From an uncultured Desulfobacterales bacterium (GTDB lineage: Bacteria > Desulfobacterota > Desulfobacteria > Desulfobacterales > UBA11574), in assembly GCA_937925895.1 (NCBI GenBank), contig CALANC010000388.1, positions 1 to 8,040 on the forward strand: 8,040 nt of DNA, given 5' to 3'. Positions 1 through 6,385 of the stretch are shown in pieces; the stretch's first letter is position 1, and each line of letters begins with the position of its first letter. The translations under genes and the position numbers were made by a program. The notes under the pieces were generated by a model. That model was given only the letters and a program-made list of their open reading frames with translations. It was not told where the DNA came from and made no database searches.

Positions 1-1080
1 AAACAGAGAAAACCTGGTTTTTCAAAAGAAGATTTAAAACAGATTAAATACATGGATTCTTTCACCCAATTTGCCATGGCCGCAACATTGGAAGCAATTA
101 TAGACTCGAAGGCGAATTTAGACAACGGTGAAGTTGATCCAGATCGAATCGGCGTGATGATCGGCTCTGGGATGGGCGGGCCCAAGTCATGGGAAATGGA
201 GTTTGAACGATTTTTACAAGGAAAAAAAGTATCACCTTTCCTAATTCCCCGTATGATACCCAATTTAGCTGCCGGCAATGTGAGCATATCTTTTCAAGCC
301 AGAGGAGCCAATGCGTGTATGGCAACGGCATGTGCTTCCGGTGCTCATGCTGTGGGGGAGGCTTTCCAGAGAATTCAATTAGGAAAGGAAGACGCCATTG
401 CCTGCGGCGGTACGGAAGCATCTATAACCCCATTAACGTTTGCCGGTTTTCACTCGCTTAGAGCATTATCTTCAACATTCGAAACCCCGGAGTCAGCCTC
501 CCGTCCTTTTGATATAAATCGAAACGGTTTTGTTATGGCCAACGGCGCTGGTATTTTAATATTAGAAGAACTTGAGCATGCCTTGCGTAGAGGAGCCAAA
601 ATTTATGCAGAGGTAGTAGGTTTTGCTATGACCGGAGATGCCAGCCATATTACTGATCCTGATACGAGTGGTGCCATTAGAAGCATGACATTAGGATTAA
701 AGGACGCAGAAATTGCTCCGGAAGAAGTCGATTTAATAAACCCCCATGCCACTTCTACACCGAAGGGTGACATTAACGAAGCCGTAGCAATAAGAAAAGT
801 CTTTGGAACGAATCGAGAAAGACCATTGATAACAGCAAATAAATCACAGCTTGGACATTCTTTGGGAGCAATTGGAGGGGTCGAAGCAATTTCGAGCGTA
901 TTATCGGTGTACGACAATAAAGTTCCACCCATCTTGAACCTCAAGGAAGTTGATCCGGAATGTGAAGGCTTGAATTATGTAAAAGAACACACCGCACAGA
1001 CAAACATTGACATTGCCCTTTCCAACTCGTTTGGCTTCGGGGGAACCAATGCAACTTTGATTTTTCGAAAATTCAAATGA
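1..1080 (+). CDS. fabF: Beta-ketoacyl-ACP synthase II (KAS II), 5'-truncated by window edge
   Basis: Condensing enzyme of type II fatty acid synthesis: it joins malonyl-ACP to a growing acyl-ACP in the cytoplasm. The frame is open back to base 1 and the codons before the ATG at 52 read as typical FabF sequence (KPGFSKEDLKQIKYMDSF), so that ATG is internal and about 52 N-terminal residues are missing. Counting that Met as residue 1, the nucleophile Cys94 lies in TACASG, the first catalytic His232 in NPHATSTP, Lys264 and the second His269 in NKSQLGH, and the C-terminal gatekeeper loop is SFGFGGTN (326-333). Cys-His-His spacings (138 and 175) nearly match E. coli FabF (140 and 177). Oddities: Pro replaces the usual Ala before His232, and TTA is much used for Leu, unlike the next gene. 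It could be a KAS II paralogue rather than the main FabF. The family call is firm. Confidence 0.93.
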   Translation, partial: KQRKPGFSKEDLKQIKYMDSFTQFAMAATLEAIIDSKANLDNGEVDPDRIGVMIGSGMGGPKSWEMEFERFLQGKKVSPFLIPRMIPNLAAGNVSISFQARGANACMATACASGAHAVGEAFQRIQLGKEDAIACGGTEASITPLTFAGFHSLRALSSTFETPESASRPFDINRNGFVMANGAGILILEELEHALRRGAKIYAEVVGFAMTGDASHITDPDTSGAIRSMTLGLKDAEIAPEEVDLINPHATSTPKGDINEAVAIRKVFGTNRERPLITANKSQLGHSLGAIGGVEAISSVLSVYDNKVPPILNLKEVDPECEGLNYVKEHTAQTNIDIALSNSFGFGGTNATLIFRKFK

Positions 1081-1114
1081 TATGGCCTGCCAACAACAAA
1101 ACCCGAATTGAACG

Positions 1115-1122
1115 AAAGAGGG
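1115..1122 (+). promoter_or_regulatory. Ribosome binding site fixing the GTG start of gpmI
   Basis: AAAGAGGG lies 7 bases before the GTG at 1130. No other start codon is compatible with the conserved N-terminus (CLIIRDGWG), so this site supports the GTG start. Confidence 0.65.
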
Positions 1123-1129
1123 CAAACCC

Positions 1130-2680
1130 GTGCGACCTGTGTGCCTGATAATTCGCGACGGCTGGGGTTACAGCGAAATAAAAGAAGGTAACGCCGTACT
1201 CGCAGCCAAAACCCCCAATATAGACTTTTATAAGAAAACCTATCCGTGGACGCTCCTTGAGTGCGCCGGCGAACCTGTGGGTCTTCCTGACGGTTATCAG
1301 GGTTCGTCCGAAGTCGGACACCTTAACATGGGTGCCGGTAGGATCGTCATCCAGGAACTCAAACGCATCGATGAAGGTCTGCGAACGGGTCAATTGTTTG
1401 AAGCAGAAAGGTGGAAAAACCTTGTTGCCAGTTGGATCGGAAATCAAAGCCGCCTTCATCTCTTTGGCCTTTTGCAGGATGAAGGTGTACACGCACACCA
1501 GGAGCATCTATTCAAAATTATGCGCCGGGCACGCAACGAATACCCCGACGGTTCCATCATCATCCACCCTTTCCTTGACGGACGCGACACCCCGCCTTGG
1601 AGCAGCCTGGAATACATAGCAAAACTAAACCAGGTGATGCTGGAAGTTCGTGGATGTACCATCGGTACGATAATGGGACGTTACTATGGCATGGACCGTT
1701 CCAGAAATTGGAAACTTACGGACACCGCCTACCATTGTATTGTTTCCTGTGATGGCCGGAAGTCATTGGATGTGGAAACAGCGATTAGAGAGTCGTATGC
1801 CAATGATCGAACACCGGACGGGGTGAAGATGTTTGATGAATATATACCTCCCTACGTCATCGGTAACTATGATGGTGTAAAGGACGGCGATTGTATACTT
1901 CACACCAATTACCGACAGGACCGTGCCATCCAGCTTTCAATGTCCTTCGTCGATCCAAACTATCCAGGAAAACTCCATACAAAAAAAACCGTTACATACG
2001 TCGGACTTACTCGCTACTGGGATGAATTTAGAGAATATATGCTCGGTGCCATAGACACCGACGGCGGCATGGAGAACCTGTTGGGAGAGGTCATTGCAAA
2101 AGCGGGGTTTCGTCAATTACGCATTGCCGAAACACAAAAATTCAGGCATGTCACCAGCTTTTTTAACGGCAAGTCCACCACCCCGAACGTAAATGAAGAC
2201 CAGATTGATATCCCCAGCCGGTTTGATCCGGCAACTTTTGCAAGCCACCCTGAAATGGAAGCCTACAATGTAACCGACGCACTCCTCCGGTACCTAACAG
2301 AAAACCCTTATCACTTTATTGCCGTAAACTTTGCCAATGGGGACATGGTCGGCCACACCGGAGACATAAATGCTGCGACAAAAGCGATCACTGTTGTGGA
2401 TAATTGTGTCGGTAGGCTTGTCGATCGCCTACTCGAACTAGATGCACATATTCTTATTACCGCGGATCACGGCAACTCCGAACAAATGGTCGAATACCAG
2501 ACCGGAATGACCAAGACCAGCCATACGCTGAATCCTGTTGAGTTTATTTACGTGGCAGACGACTCAAAAGAAAAGAAGCTTGTCAAACGTGGTAAACTTT
2601 CGGATGTTGCACCAACAATTCTTTTCCTATTAGGACTGGATATACCAGAAGAAATGACCGCTCAAAATCTTATTCTTTGA
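1130..2680 (+). CDS. gpmI: 2,3-bisphosphoglycerate-independent phosphoglycerate mutase (iPGM)
   Basis: Interconverts 3-phosphoglycerate and 2-phosphoglycerate in glycolysis and gluconeogenesis through a phosphoserine intermediate, using two Mn ions and no bisphosphoglycerate cofactor. At 516 residues it has the usual family length. All expected active-site residues are visible when set against the Bacillus enzyme: Asp10 (DGWG), nucleophile Ser60 (GSSEVGH), His121, Asp150/Arg152/Asp153 (FLDGRDTPP), Arg184 and Arg190 (GRYYGMDR), Arg262 and Arg265 (NYRQDR), Lys337, Asp405 and His409 (GDMVGH), Asp446 and His447 (TADHGN), His465 (TSHT). It belongs to the alkaline-phosphatase superfamily and folds as a phosphatase domain with an inserted transferase domain (about 75-300). 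Variant spellings are IIRDGWG in place of the common ILDGWG and GSSEVGH in place of GNSEVGH. It starts 49 bases after fabF, so co-transcription is possible, but composition and function differ. Confidence 0.96.
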   Translation: MRPVCLIIRDGWGYSEIKEGNAVLAAKTPNIDFYKKTYPWTLLECAGEPVGLPDGYQGSSEVGHLNMGAGRIVIQELKRIDEGLRTGQLFEAERWKNLVASWIGNQSRLHLFGLLQDEGVHAHQEHLFKIMRRARNEYPDGSIIIHPFLDGRDTPPWSSLEYIAKLNQVMLEVRGCTIGTIMGRYYGMDRSRNWKLTDTAYHCIVSCDGRKSLDVETAIRESYANDRTPDGVKMFDEYIPPYVIGNYDGVKDGDCILHTNYRQDRAIQLSMSFVDPNYPGKLHTKKTVTYVGLTRYWDEFREYMLGAIDTDGGMENLLGEVIAKAGFRQLRIAETQKFRHVTSFFNGKSTTPNVNEDQIDIPSRFDPATFASHPEMEAYNVTDALLRYLTENPYHFIAVNFANGDMVGHTGDINAATKAITVVDNCVGRLVDRLLELDAHILITADHGNSEQMVEYQTGMTKTSHTLNPVEFIYVADDSKEKKLVKRGKLSDVAPTILFLLGLDIPEEMTAQNLIL

Positions 2681-2771
2681 ACTTTTCCGATCGGAGGATA
2701 TTTATACAACATTCGTCCTAAAGGGCAGAATCTACCTTGCGGGGATGCTTTGAAAAAAAACCATATTTAAC

Positions 2772-2800
2772 TTGCTTTCAGAAAAAAACATGGTTATCAT
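2772..2800 (+). promoter_or_regulatory. Probable sigma-70-type promoter of the cold-shock gene
   Basis: TTGCTT (2772-2777) and TATCAT (2795-2800) are separated by exactly 17 bases. The -10 matches consensus at 5 of 6 positions and the -35 at 3 of 6. A start near 2807 would give a leader of about 120 nt, in keeping with the long leaders known for cspA-type mRNAs. The upstream part of the gap (2681-2771) holds a TCCGATCGGA palindrome at 2686-2695 and A-tracts, but nothing I can name. Confidence 0.4.
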
Positions 2801-2816
2801 CTAAACAATCAATAAA

Positions 2817-2839
2817 GGCCCGTTCTTAATTGGCGGGCC
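2817..2839 (+). terminator. GC-rich hairpin: gpmI terminator or cold-shock mRNA leader stem
   Basis: GGCCCG (2817-2822) and CGGGCC (2834-2839) form a perfect 6-bp GC-only stem around an 11-base loop. The following GGTTTCGTTCT is only moderately T-rich, so termination would be weak. If the promoter at 2772-2800 is real, the hairpin sits about 10 nt from the 5' end of the cold-shock transcript and may stabilise or regulate it instead. Confidence 0.45.
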
Positions 2840-2864
2840 GGTTTCGTTCTGATGGAAATACCAT

Positions 2865-2902
2865 TTCTCATAGTGGCAACCTGATGTTTGGAACCATGAG
2901 AA
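2865..2902 (+). promoter_or_regulatory. Inverted repeat in the cold-shock leader, just before the Shine-Dalgarno
   Basis: TTCTCAT (2865-2871) and ATGAGAA (2896-2902) are perfect 7-base complements around a 24-base loop. The stem ends 7 bases before the AAAGGAGGG ribosome site at 2910-2918. This is where a temperature-responsive stem in a cold-shock leader would be expected, but the pairing is AU-rich and could be chance. Confidence 0.3.
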
Positions 2903-2925
2903 TTTCGTGAAAGGAGGGTGCCACA

Positions 2926-3126
2926 ATGACTAATGGAATCGTAAAATGGTTCAGCGACAAAAAAGGTTATGGCTTCATCGAGCAAGAAGATGGTCCAGAT
3001 GTATTTGTTCATCATTCGGGGATCAATTCAACCGGATTCAAGAGTCTCAGAGAAGGCGATCGAGTCACCTTTGACATAGAGCAAGGCCCAAAAGGCCCTG
3101 CTGCAGTAAATGTTACAGAGGTTTAA
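2926..3126 (+). CDS. Cold-shock domain protein, CspA family
   Basis: Small single-stranded nucleic acid-binding protein acting as an RNA chaperone in the cytoplasm, melting mRNA structure or adjusting translation in cold or stationary phase. The 66 residues make one five-strand OB-fold, the usual family length. RNP1 is KGYGFI (13-18) and RNP2 is VFVHH (26-30); Trp8, Phe17, Phe27 and His29 are the usual stacking residues. The conserved end of the fold is visible as [21 protein letters not shown]. The start is fixed by AAAGGAGGG at 2910-2918, 7 bases before ATG. It appears monocistronic, with its own likely promoter and 5' leader upstream and a strong terminator downstream. Whether it is cold-induced or constitutive cannot be told from sequence, and csp paralogue letters (A, C, D and so on) cannot be assigned. 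Confidence 0.95.
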   Translation: MTNGIVKWFSDKKGYGFIEQEDGPDVFVHHSGINSTGFKSLREGDRVTFDIEQGPKGPAAVNVTEV

Positions 3127-3144
3127 ATCACCATTAAAAAATTA

Positions 3145-3183
3145 AAAGGGGCACTTTATATTTTTATGATTAAGTGCCCCTTT
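3145..3183 (+). terminator. Strong intrinsic terminator after the cold-shock gene
   Basis: AAAGGGGCACTT (3145-3156) pairs perfectly with AAGTGCCCCTTT (3172-3183): a 12-bp stem with a 15-base loop, followed by TTTGTATTATGTTATT. It starts 18 bases after the csp stop codon. It isolates csp from the permease gene. Confidence 0.88.
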
Positions 3184-3210
3184 GTATTATGTTATTGATA
3201 CGTCTATAAT
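3182..3210 (+). promoter_or_regulatory. Probable promoter of the MFS permease gene
   Basis: TTGTAT (3182-3187) and a perfect TATAAT (3205-3210) are spaced by 17 bases. The -35 overlaps the last bases of the csp terminator. A start near 3217 leaves only about 17 nt of leader, with AAGGA at 3217-3221 lying at or next to the 5' end. Confidence 0.5.
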
Positions 3211-3233
3211 GCATTGAAGGAAACTTTTTTGCC

Positions 3234-4400
3234 GTGAAAATCGGATCCTCCATTGGTCTACAGGCTGTGGTGTTCTTCCTTGTCGGGGCATCTTTTACAA
3301 CCATTTATATCACCCAGCCGGTGCTCCCGATTCTGCAGATGGAATTCGAGGTTGACGAAGCGATAGCTTCTTTAACCATTTCAGCGGTTATCTTCGGGAT
3401 CGCTCTTTCTAATTTGCCTTTAGGCGTTTTAGCGGACCTTTATTCAATTAGACCCATTATTCTAACAGGCAGTTTTGTGGTAATCATATGTTGTCTTTTC
3501 TGTGCCGTAACCACTCATATACATCTCTTGATTGTTGCCCGGTTTATTCAGGGGCTTTCTATCCCCTCTCTAACCACCTGCCTGGCAGCATACCTGTCTA
3601 GAAATCTCCCCAAAGAAAGTCTCAATGTGGTAATGGGCTCATACGTATCGGCAACAGTGGCGGGTGGTTTGAGCGGTCGCCTCCTCGGAGGCTGGATTCA
3701 TGCCTTGTTTCACTGGCGTTTGGCGTTTGTATGTGCAACTGTTCTGCTCTTAGCCGCGACGATTGCGGCGTCACGCGGTTTGCCTAAAAAGGAACAGGAC
3801 ACAAAAACCGAGTCCCAGGAGATGGGCATGATCGAATTAATTACTCAACGAGATCTTTTGAGCATTTACTTTCTCGCTTTCGGAGCATTCTTTGTATTTT
3901 CATCCATCTTTAACTACCTCCCCTTTTACTTGTCTGAACCATCATTTCAAGTACCTACCAAAGTCATCACATTGTTGTACCTTTCCTACATTATCGGAAT
4001 AATTATCGGTCCACTAGCAGGTAAACTCAGCAATCAAATCGGCAACGGTGCGACAATAGTACTGGGAGTAGCGGTATTTACTATCTCTATTGGTATTACT
4101 CTCATCAAATCCATATCGGCAATAATTGTGAGTCTCATAGGAATTTGTGCCAGCTTTTTCGCAATTCACGCTGCTGCTGCAGGATCGCTCAACCGCAAGC
4201 TAACCGCGAGCCGAGGTCGGGCAAATTCTCTCTACGTGCTCTTCTATTATTTAGGGGGATTTATTGGTATCACAATAAGCGGATATGCATATATTTTTGC
4301 GGGTTGGCGTGGTGTGGCGGCAATTGGAAGTGCTATTCTTTTAATCCTGCTTGCTATTGGAATAAGAGAAATGATAATAGAAAAAAAATTGGAAAGATAG
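3234..4400 (+). CDS. MFS permease, YnfM-like drug/metabolite efflux type
   Basis: Twelve-helix major facilitator superfamily transporter of the inner membrane, probably a proton-coupled exporter; the substrate is unknown. The 388 residues are almost all hydrophobic segments separated by short loops. Landmarks are helix 1 at about 8-30 with ITQPVLPIL, motif A GVLADLYSIRP (64-74, weaker than the classic GxLaDrxGrkp), motif B RFIQGL (103-108), a Gly-rich helix 5 (AGGLSGRLLGGW, 143-154) and a charged central cytoplasmic loop (181-207). The opening QPVLPIL and the overall length resemble the YnfM/arabinose-efflux-like group. The GTG at 3234 is the only start: an in-frame TAA lies at 3207 and no other start codon follows it. 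AAGGA at 3217-3221 is 12 bases away, a long spacing that suggests modest translation. The exported-protein gene follows after 42 bases, probably on the same transcript. Confidence 0.88.
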   Translation: MKIGSSIGLQAVVFFLVGASFTTIYITQPVLPILQMEFEVDEAIASLTISAVIFGIALSNLPLGVLADLYSIRPIILTGSFVVIICCLFCAVTTHIHLLIVARFIQGLSIPSLTTCLAAYLSRNLPKESLNVVMGSYVSATVAGGLSGRLLGGWIHALFHWRLAFVCATVLLLAATIAASRGLPKKEQDTKTESQEMGMIELITQRDLLSIYFLAFGAFFVFSSIFNYLPFYLSEPSFQVPTKVITLLYLSYIIGIIIGPLAGKLSNQIGNGATIVLGVAVFTISIGITLIKSISAIIVSLIGICASFFAIHAAAAGSLNRKLTASRGRANSLYVLFYYLGGFIGITISGYAYIFAGWRGVAAIGSAILLILLAIGIREMIIEKKLER

Positions 4401-4430
4401 CCGTATCCTCGGGAATACCCCCACCATATT

Positions 4431-4438
4431 AAGGAGGT
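4431..4438 (+). promoter_or_regulatory. Perfect Shine-Dalgarno for the exported protein gene
   Basis: AAGGAGGT, an exact anti-16S match, lies just before the ATG at 4443. It fixes the start and predicts much stronger translation than for the permease gene upstream. Confidence 0.8.
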
Positions 4439-4442
4439 TCAT

Positions 4443-5324
4443 ATGTCTGAAAGGAAAATAGTAGCGTTGTTTACTCTATTTACAGCAATTTGTTTCTTCC
4501 TGATCGTCGGCAATGCTGCTGGAGAAATACCATCACATGTTACCTGGAATTTTGAAACCGGCAATCTCAATGGATGGATAAAGAAAGGAACCGCTTTTGA
4601 TTTTCAACCCACATATGGCGATAACCCTACAGCTCGCCGCAGAGGCCAGCCTTCAAATCATAATGGCCGATATTGGATTGGAGGCTTTGAAAAGTATCAG
4701 GGTTTGCCGGGACAGAGGCCCGGAGACACCCAAGGCGACAGGCCGATGGGCACATTGAGTTCTCCACGCTTTACGATTCCTACCGGCACTCTAAGTTTTC
4801 TGGTTGGAGGAGGCAGTAGCTTCAAAACCAGAGTTGAGCTTATTGTATTGGGACAAAGCGTTCTCTATGTCTCCGGTCGAAACACCGAAACCATGCATCG
4901 CGTCACTTGGAACCTAACGCCTTACGCAGGAAAAAGAGGATATATCCGCATCGTGGATGATTCTTCGGTTGGTTGGGGCCATATCAACGTTGATGATTTT
5001 AGGTTTGCCGGCGCAGAACATCAACCGGTTTCCTCTCAAGTTTTTCTCACGGGAAAGTGGTACTGTAACGATGGGGGGAGTTACTTCATCAGGCAAATTG
5101 GCAATGAGGTGTGGTGGCACGGGTTAAGTCGAGATGGTGGTGCAACATGGTCCAACGTCTTTCATGGCAGGCTTGCTGGAAACCAGGTTACCGGTCGCTG
5201 GGCTGACGTCCCCCAAGGAAGAATTCAAAACGCTGGAGAGATGACCCTTCAAATTCTTGGGAATAACAAATTTAGGGTGATTCGAAAAACAGGCGGTTTC
5301 GGAGGTAGTGAGTGGACCCGGTGA
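4443..5324 (+). CDS. Exported two-domain protein: GH32-N/concanavalin-like domain plus Trp/Gly-rich C-terminal module
   Basis: Function unknown. Residues 1-26/27 form a signal peptide: SERK, a hydrophobic core, then cleavage after NAA or AAG, so the protein is secreted or periplasmic. Cys17 is not in a lipobox. Domain 1 (about 33-190) has the hallmarks of the carbohydrate-binding-like jelly roll found beside GH32 enzymes: WNFETGNLNGW (35-45), GTLSSPRFTI (103-112), LSFLVGGG (117-124) and GWGHINVDDFRF (177-188). No glycosidase catalytic domain is present. Domain 2 (about 199-293) is compact and rich in Trp and Gly: GKWYCNDGGSYFIRQIG (204-220), EVWWHG (222-227), WSNVFHG (236-242) and TGGFGGSEWTR (283-293). 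I recognise this as a recurring module of unknown role; the end of the protein is the end of the module, so it looks intact. It starts 42 bases after the permease gene and probably shares its promoter. Binding a polysaccharide or glycoprotein is plausible but is inference. Confidence 0.82.
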   Translation: MSERKIVALFTLFTAICFFLIVGNAAGEIPSHVTWNFETGNLNGWIKKGTAFDFQPTYGDNPTARRRGQPSNHNGRYWIGGFEKYQGLPGQRPGDTQGDRPMGTLSSPRFTIPTGTLSFLVGGGSSFKTRVELIVLGQSVLYVSGRNTETMHRVTWNLTPYAGKRGYIRIVDDSSVGWGHINVDDFRFAGAEHQPVSSQVFLTGKWYCNDGGSYFIRQIGNEVWWHGLSRDGGATWSNVFHGRLAGNQVTGRWADVPQGRIQNAGEMTLQILGNNKFRVIRKTGGFGGSEWTR

Positions 5325-5379
5325 AAGCGGAAATCAGGGGCTTTCGAAAGGGTAAATTTTTATTTTAGGGGAATAAAAA
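5323..5379. terminator. Weak terminator candidates between convergent genes
   Basis: Two inverted repeats lie in this short gap. GAAAGC (5323-5328) pairs with GCTTTC (5340-5345) and overlaps the stop codon of the exported protein gene. TTTTTATT (5357-5364) pairs with AATAAAAA (5372-5379) around a 7-base loop. The second is AT-only and symmetric, so it could serve either strand. Neither is a textbook terminator. Confidence 0.3.
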
Positions 5380-5382
5380 GGG

Positions 5383-6264
5383 TTATTCAATATAGTGCAT
5401 TGTAAGAATTTCGGTATTGTATGAATATCCAAGATTGCCCTCTTTATCGATGCAGATGATACCACCATAAGCATCCAGCGAGTTTAATTCTTTAATTCCG
5501 TATTCGGCGGCATCCATTGCCTTCGCCGATTTACCCTGTTGCAAGTAATTTACAACTTGCCTCGCTAAAGATAGAACGAGAATTTTTTCCCCGTATCCCG
5601 TGCAGGAAACACCGCCGAATTTTGAACAGTAAGTTCCTGCACCGATGATTCCCGAATCCCCCACCCTTCCGGGCACATTTAATTTAAGCCCGCCCGTGGA
5701 GGTACCGGCAGCAATACCGCCATTATTATCTATGGCAACGCAGCCAACGGTCCCTAATTTAAATCTTCCCGTAAGATATCGATCGACATGAAATATTTGT
5801 TCATAGGTTGTCTTCTGGTGAAACTCTTCCATGATTTCCATCCACAGGTCTATCTTGGGTCGGGTTCTTGGATCAAACCTTGGGAAGCCTTCTGAATGGG
5901 CAAAATCAGTGGCGAGCGGTCCTGACAAGATCACGTGTTGGGTCATATCCATTACTCTTCTGGCAACGGAAATGGGGTGTTCTACATCTTCAATACCTAT
6001 GACAGCGCCGGCGGACAGGTCATCTTTCATTATGGAGGCATCCATCCTAACCCTTCCGTCTAATTGAAGATAACTGCCAACTCCGGCGTTAAGATATGCT
6101 GAGGCCTCCAAATGCCGGACAGCAATTTCCACCGCTTCGACGGCATTTTTGTCCAATAATACCTGATAACCGATTTCACACGCGTTAATGATGTCTTTTA
6201 TTCGTTCAGTTTCCTTATTACCGAGATTCCTTGCTCCACCATGGACGATTATTTTTGGTTTCAT
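5383..6264 (-). CDS. Isoaspartyl peptidase / plant-type L-asparaginase (Ntn hydrolase)
   Basis: Cleaves beta-aspartyl (isoaspartyl) dipeptides formed by protein ageing and usually also L-asparagine; cytoplasmic in most bacteria. The precursor cuts itself before a Thr that becomes the N-terminal nucleophile of the beta subunit. Here that is Thr172 in GTVGCVAID; substrate-binding Arg200 and Asp203 are in GRVGDS, and Thr222/Gly223 in TGYGE. The alpha subunit opens with IVHGGA (6-11) and carries LNAGVGS (58-64) and MDASIM (74-79). At 293 residues it is slightly shorter than E. coli IaaA (321), mostly in the linker before Thr172. The ATG at 6264 is preferred: AAAAAGGA lies 5 bases before it and MKPKIIVHGGA is the usual beginning. 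A TTG at 6291 in frame lacks such a site. It follows clpB on the same strand after 121 bases and converges with the exported protein gene. Confidence 0.93.
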   Translation of the reverse strand: MKPKIIVHGGARNLGNKETERIKDIINACEIGYQVLLDKNAVEAVEIAVRHLEASAYLNAGVGSYLQLDGRVRMDASIMKDDLSAGAVIGIEDVEHPISVARRVMDMTQHVILSGPLATDFAHSEGFPRFDPRTRPKIDLWMEIMEEFHQKTTYEQIFHVDRYLTGRFKLGTVGCVAIDNNGGIAAGTSTGGLKLNVPGRVGDSGIIGAGTYCSKFGGVSCTGYGEKILVLSLARQVVNYLQQGKSAKAMDAAEYGIKELNSLDAYGGIICIDKEGNLGYSYNTEILTMHYIE

Positions 6265-6269
6265 AGAAT

Positions 6270-6277
6270 TCCTTTTT
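6270..6277 (-). promoter_or_regulatory. Ribosome binding site deciding the isoaspartyl peptidase start
   Basis: On the minus strand AAAAAGGA ends 5 bases before the ATG at 6264. It favours this start over the in-frame TTG 27 bases upstream. Confidence 0.65.
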
Positions 6278-6385
6278 GATGAATTCAGCAATTAATCAAT
6301 AAAGAACCAAGATCGCCAATGAGCATCACATGCAGCACCTTGATGACTTCCGGGAGATTAGAAGACGTCTCAAAACTACCTGTGA

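Noticed and set aside
2759..2795. Inverted repeat AACCAT/ATGGTT as a gpmI terminator
   Set aside because: Only 6 bp with a 25-base loop and no following T-tract; it also overlaps the better-supported promoter candidate.
4145..4432. Open frame of 95 codons overlapping the end of the permease gene
   Set aside because: It is an out-of-frame shadow of the permease, with no ribosome site and no recognisable sequence; the permease frame shows continuous family features through here.
4482..4493. Possible lipoprotein signal at Cys17 of the exported protein
   Set aside because: The residues before the Cys (TAI) do not fit a lipobox, and a normal signal peptidase I site follows nearby at about residue 26.
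6265..6291. Nine-residue N-terminal extension of the isoaspartyl peptidase from a TTG start
   Set aside because: The TTG has no good ribosome site, whereas the ATG at 6264 has AAAAAGGA close upstream and gives the normal family N-terminus.
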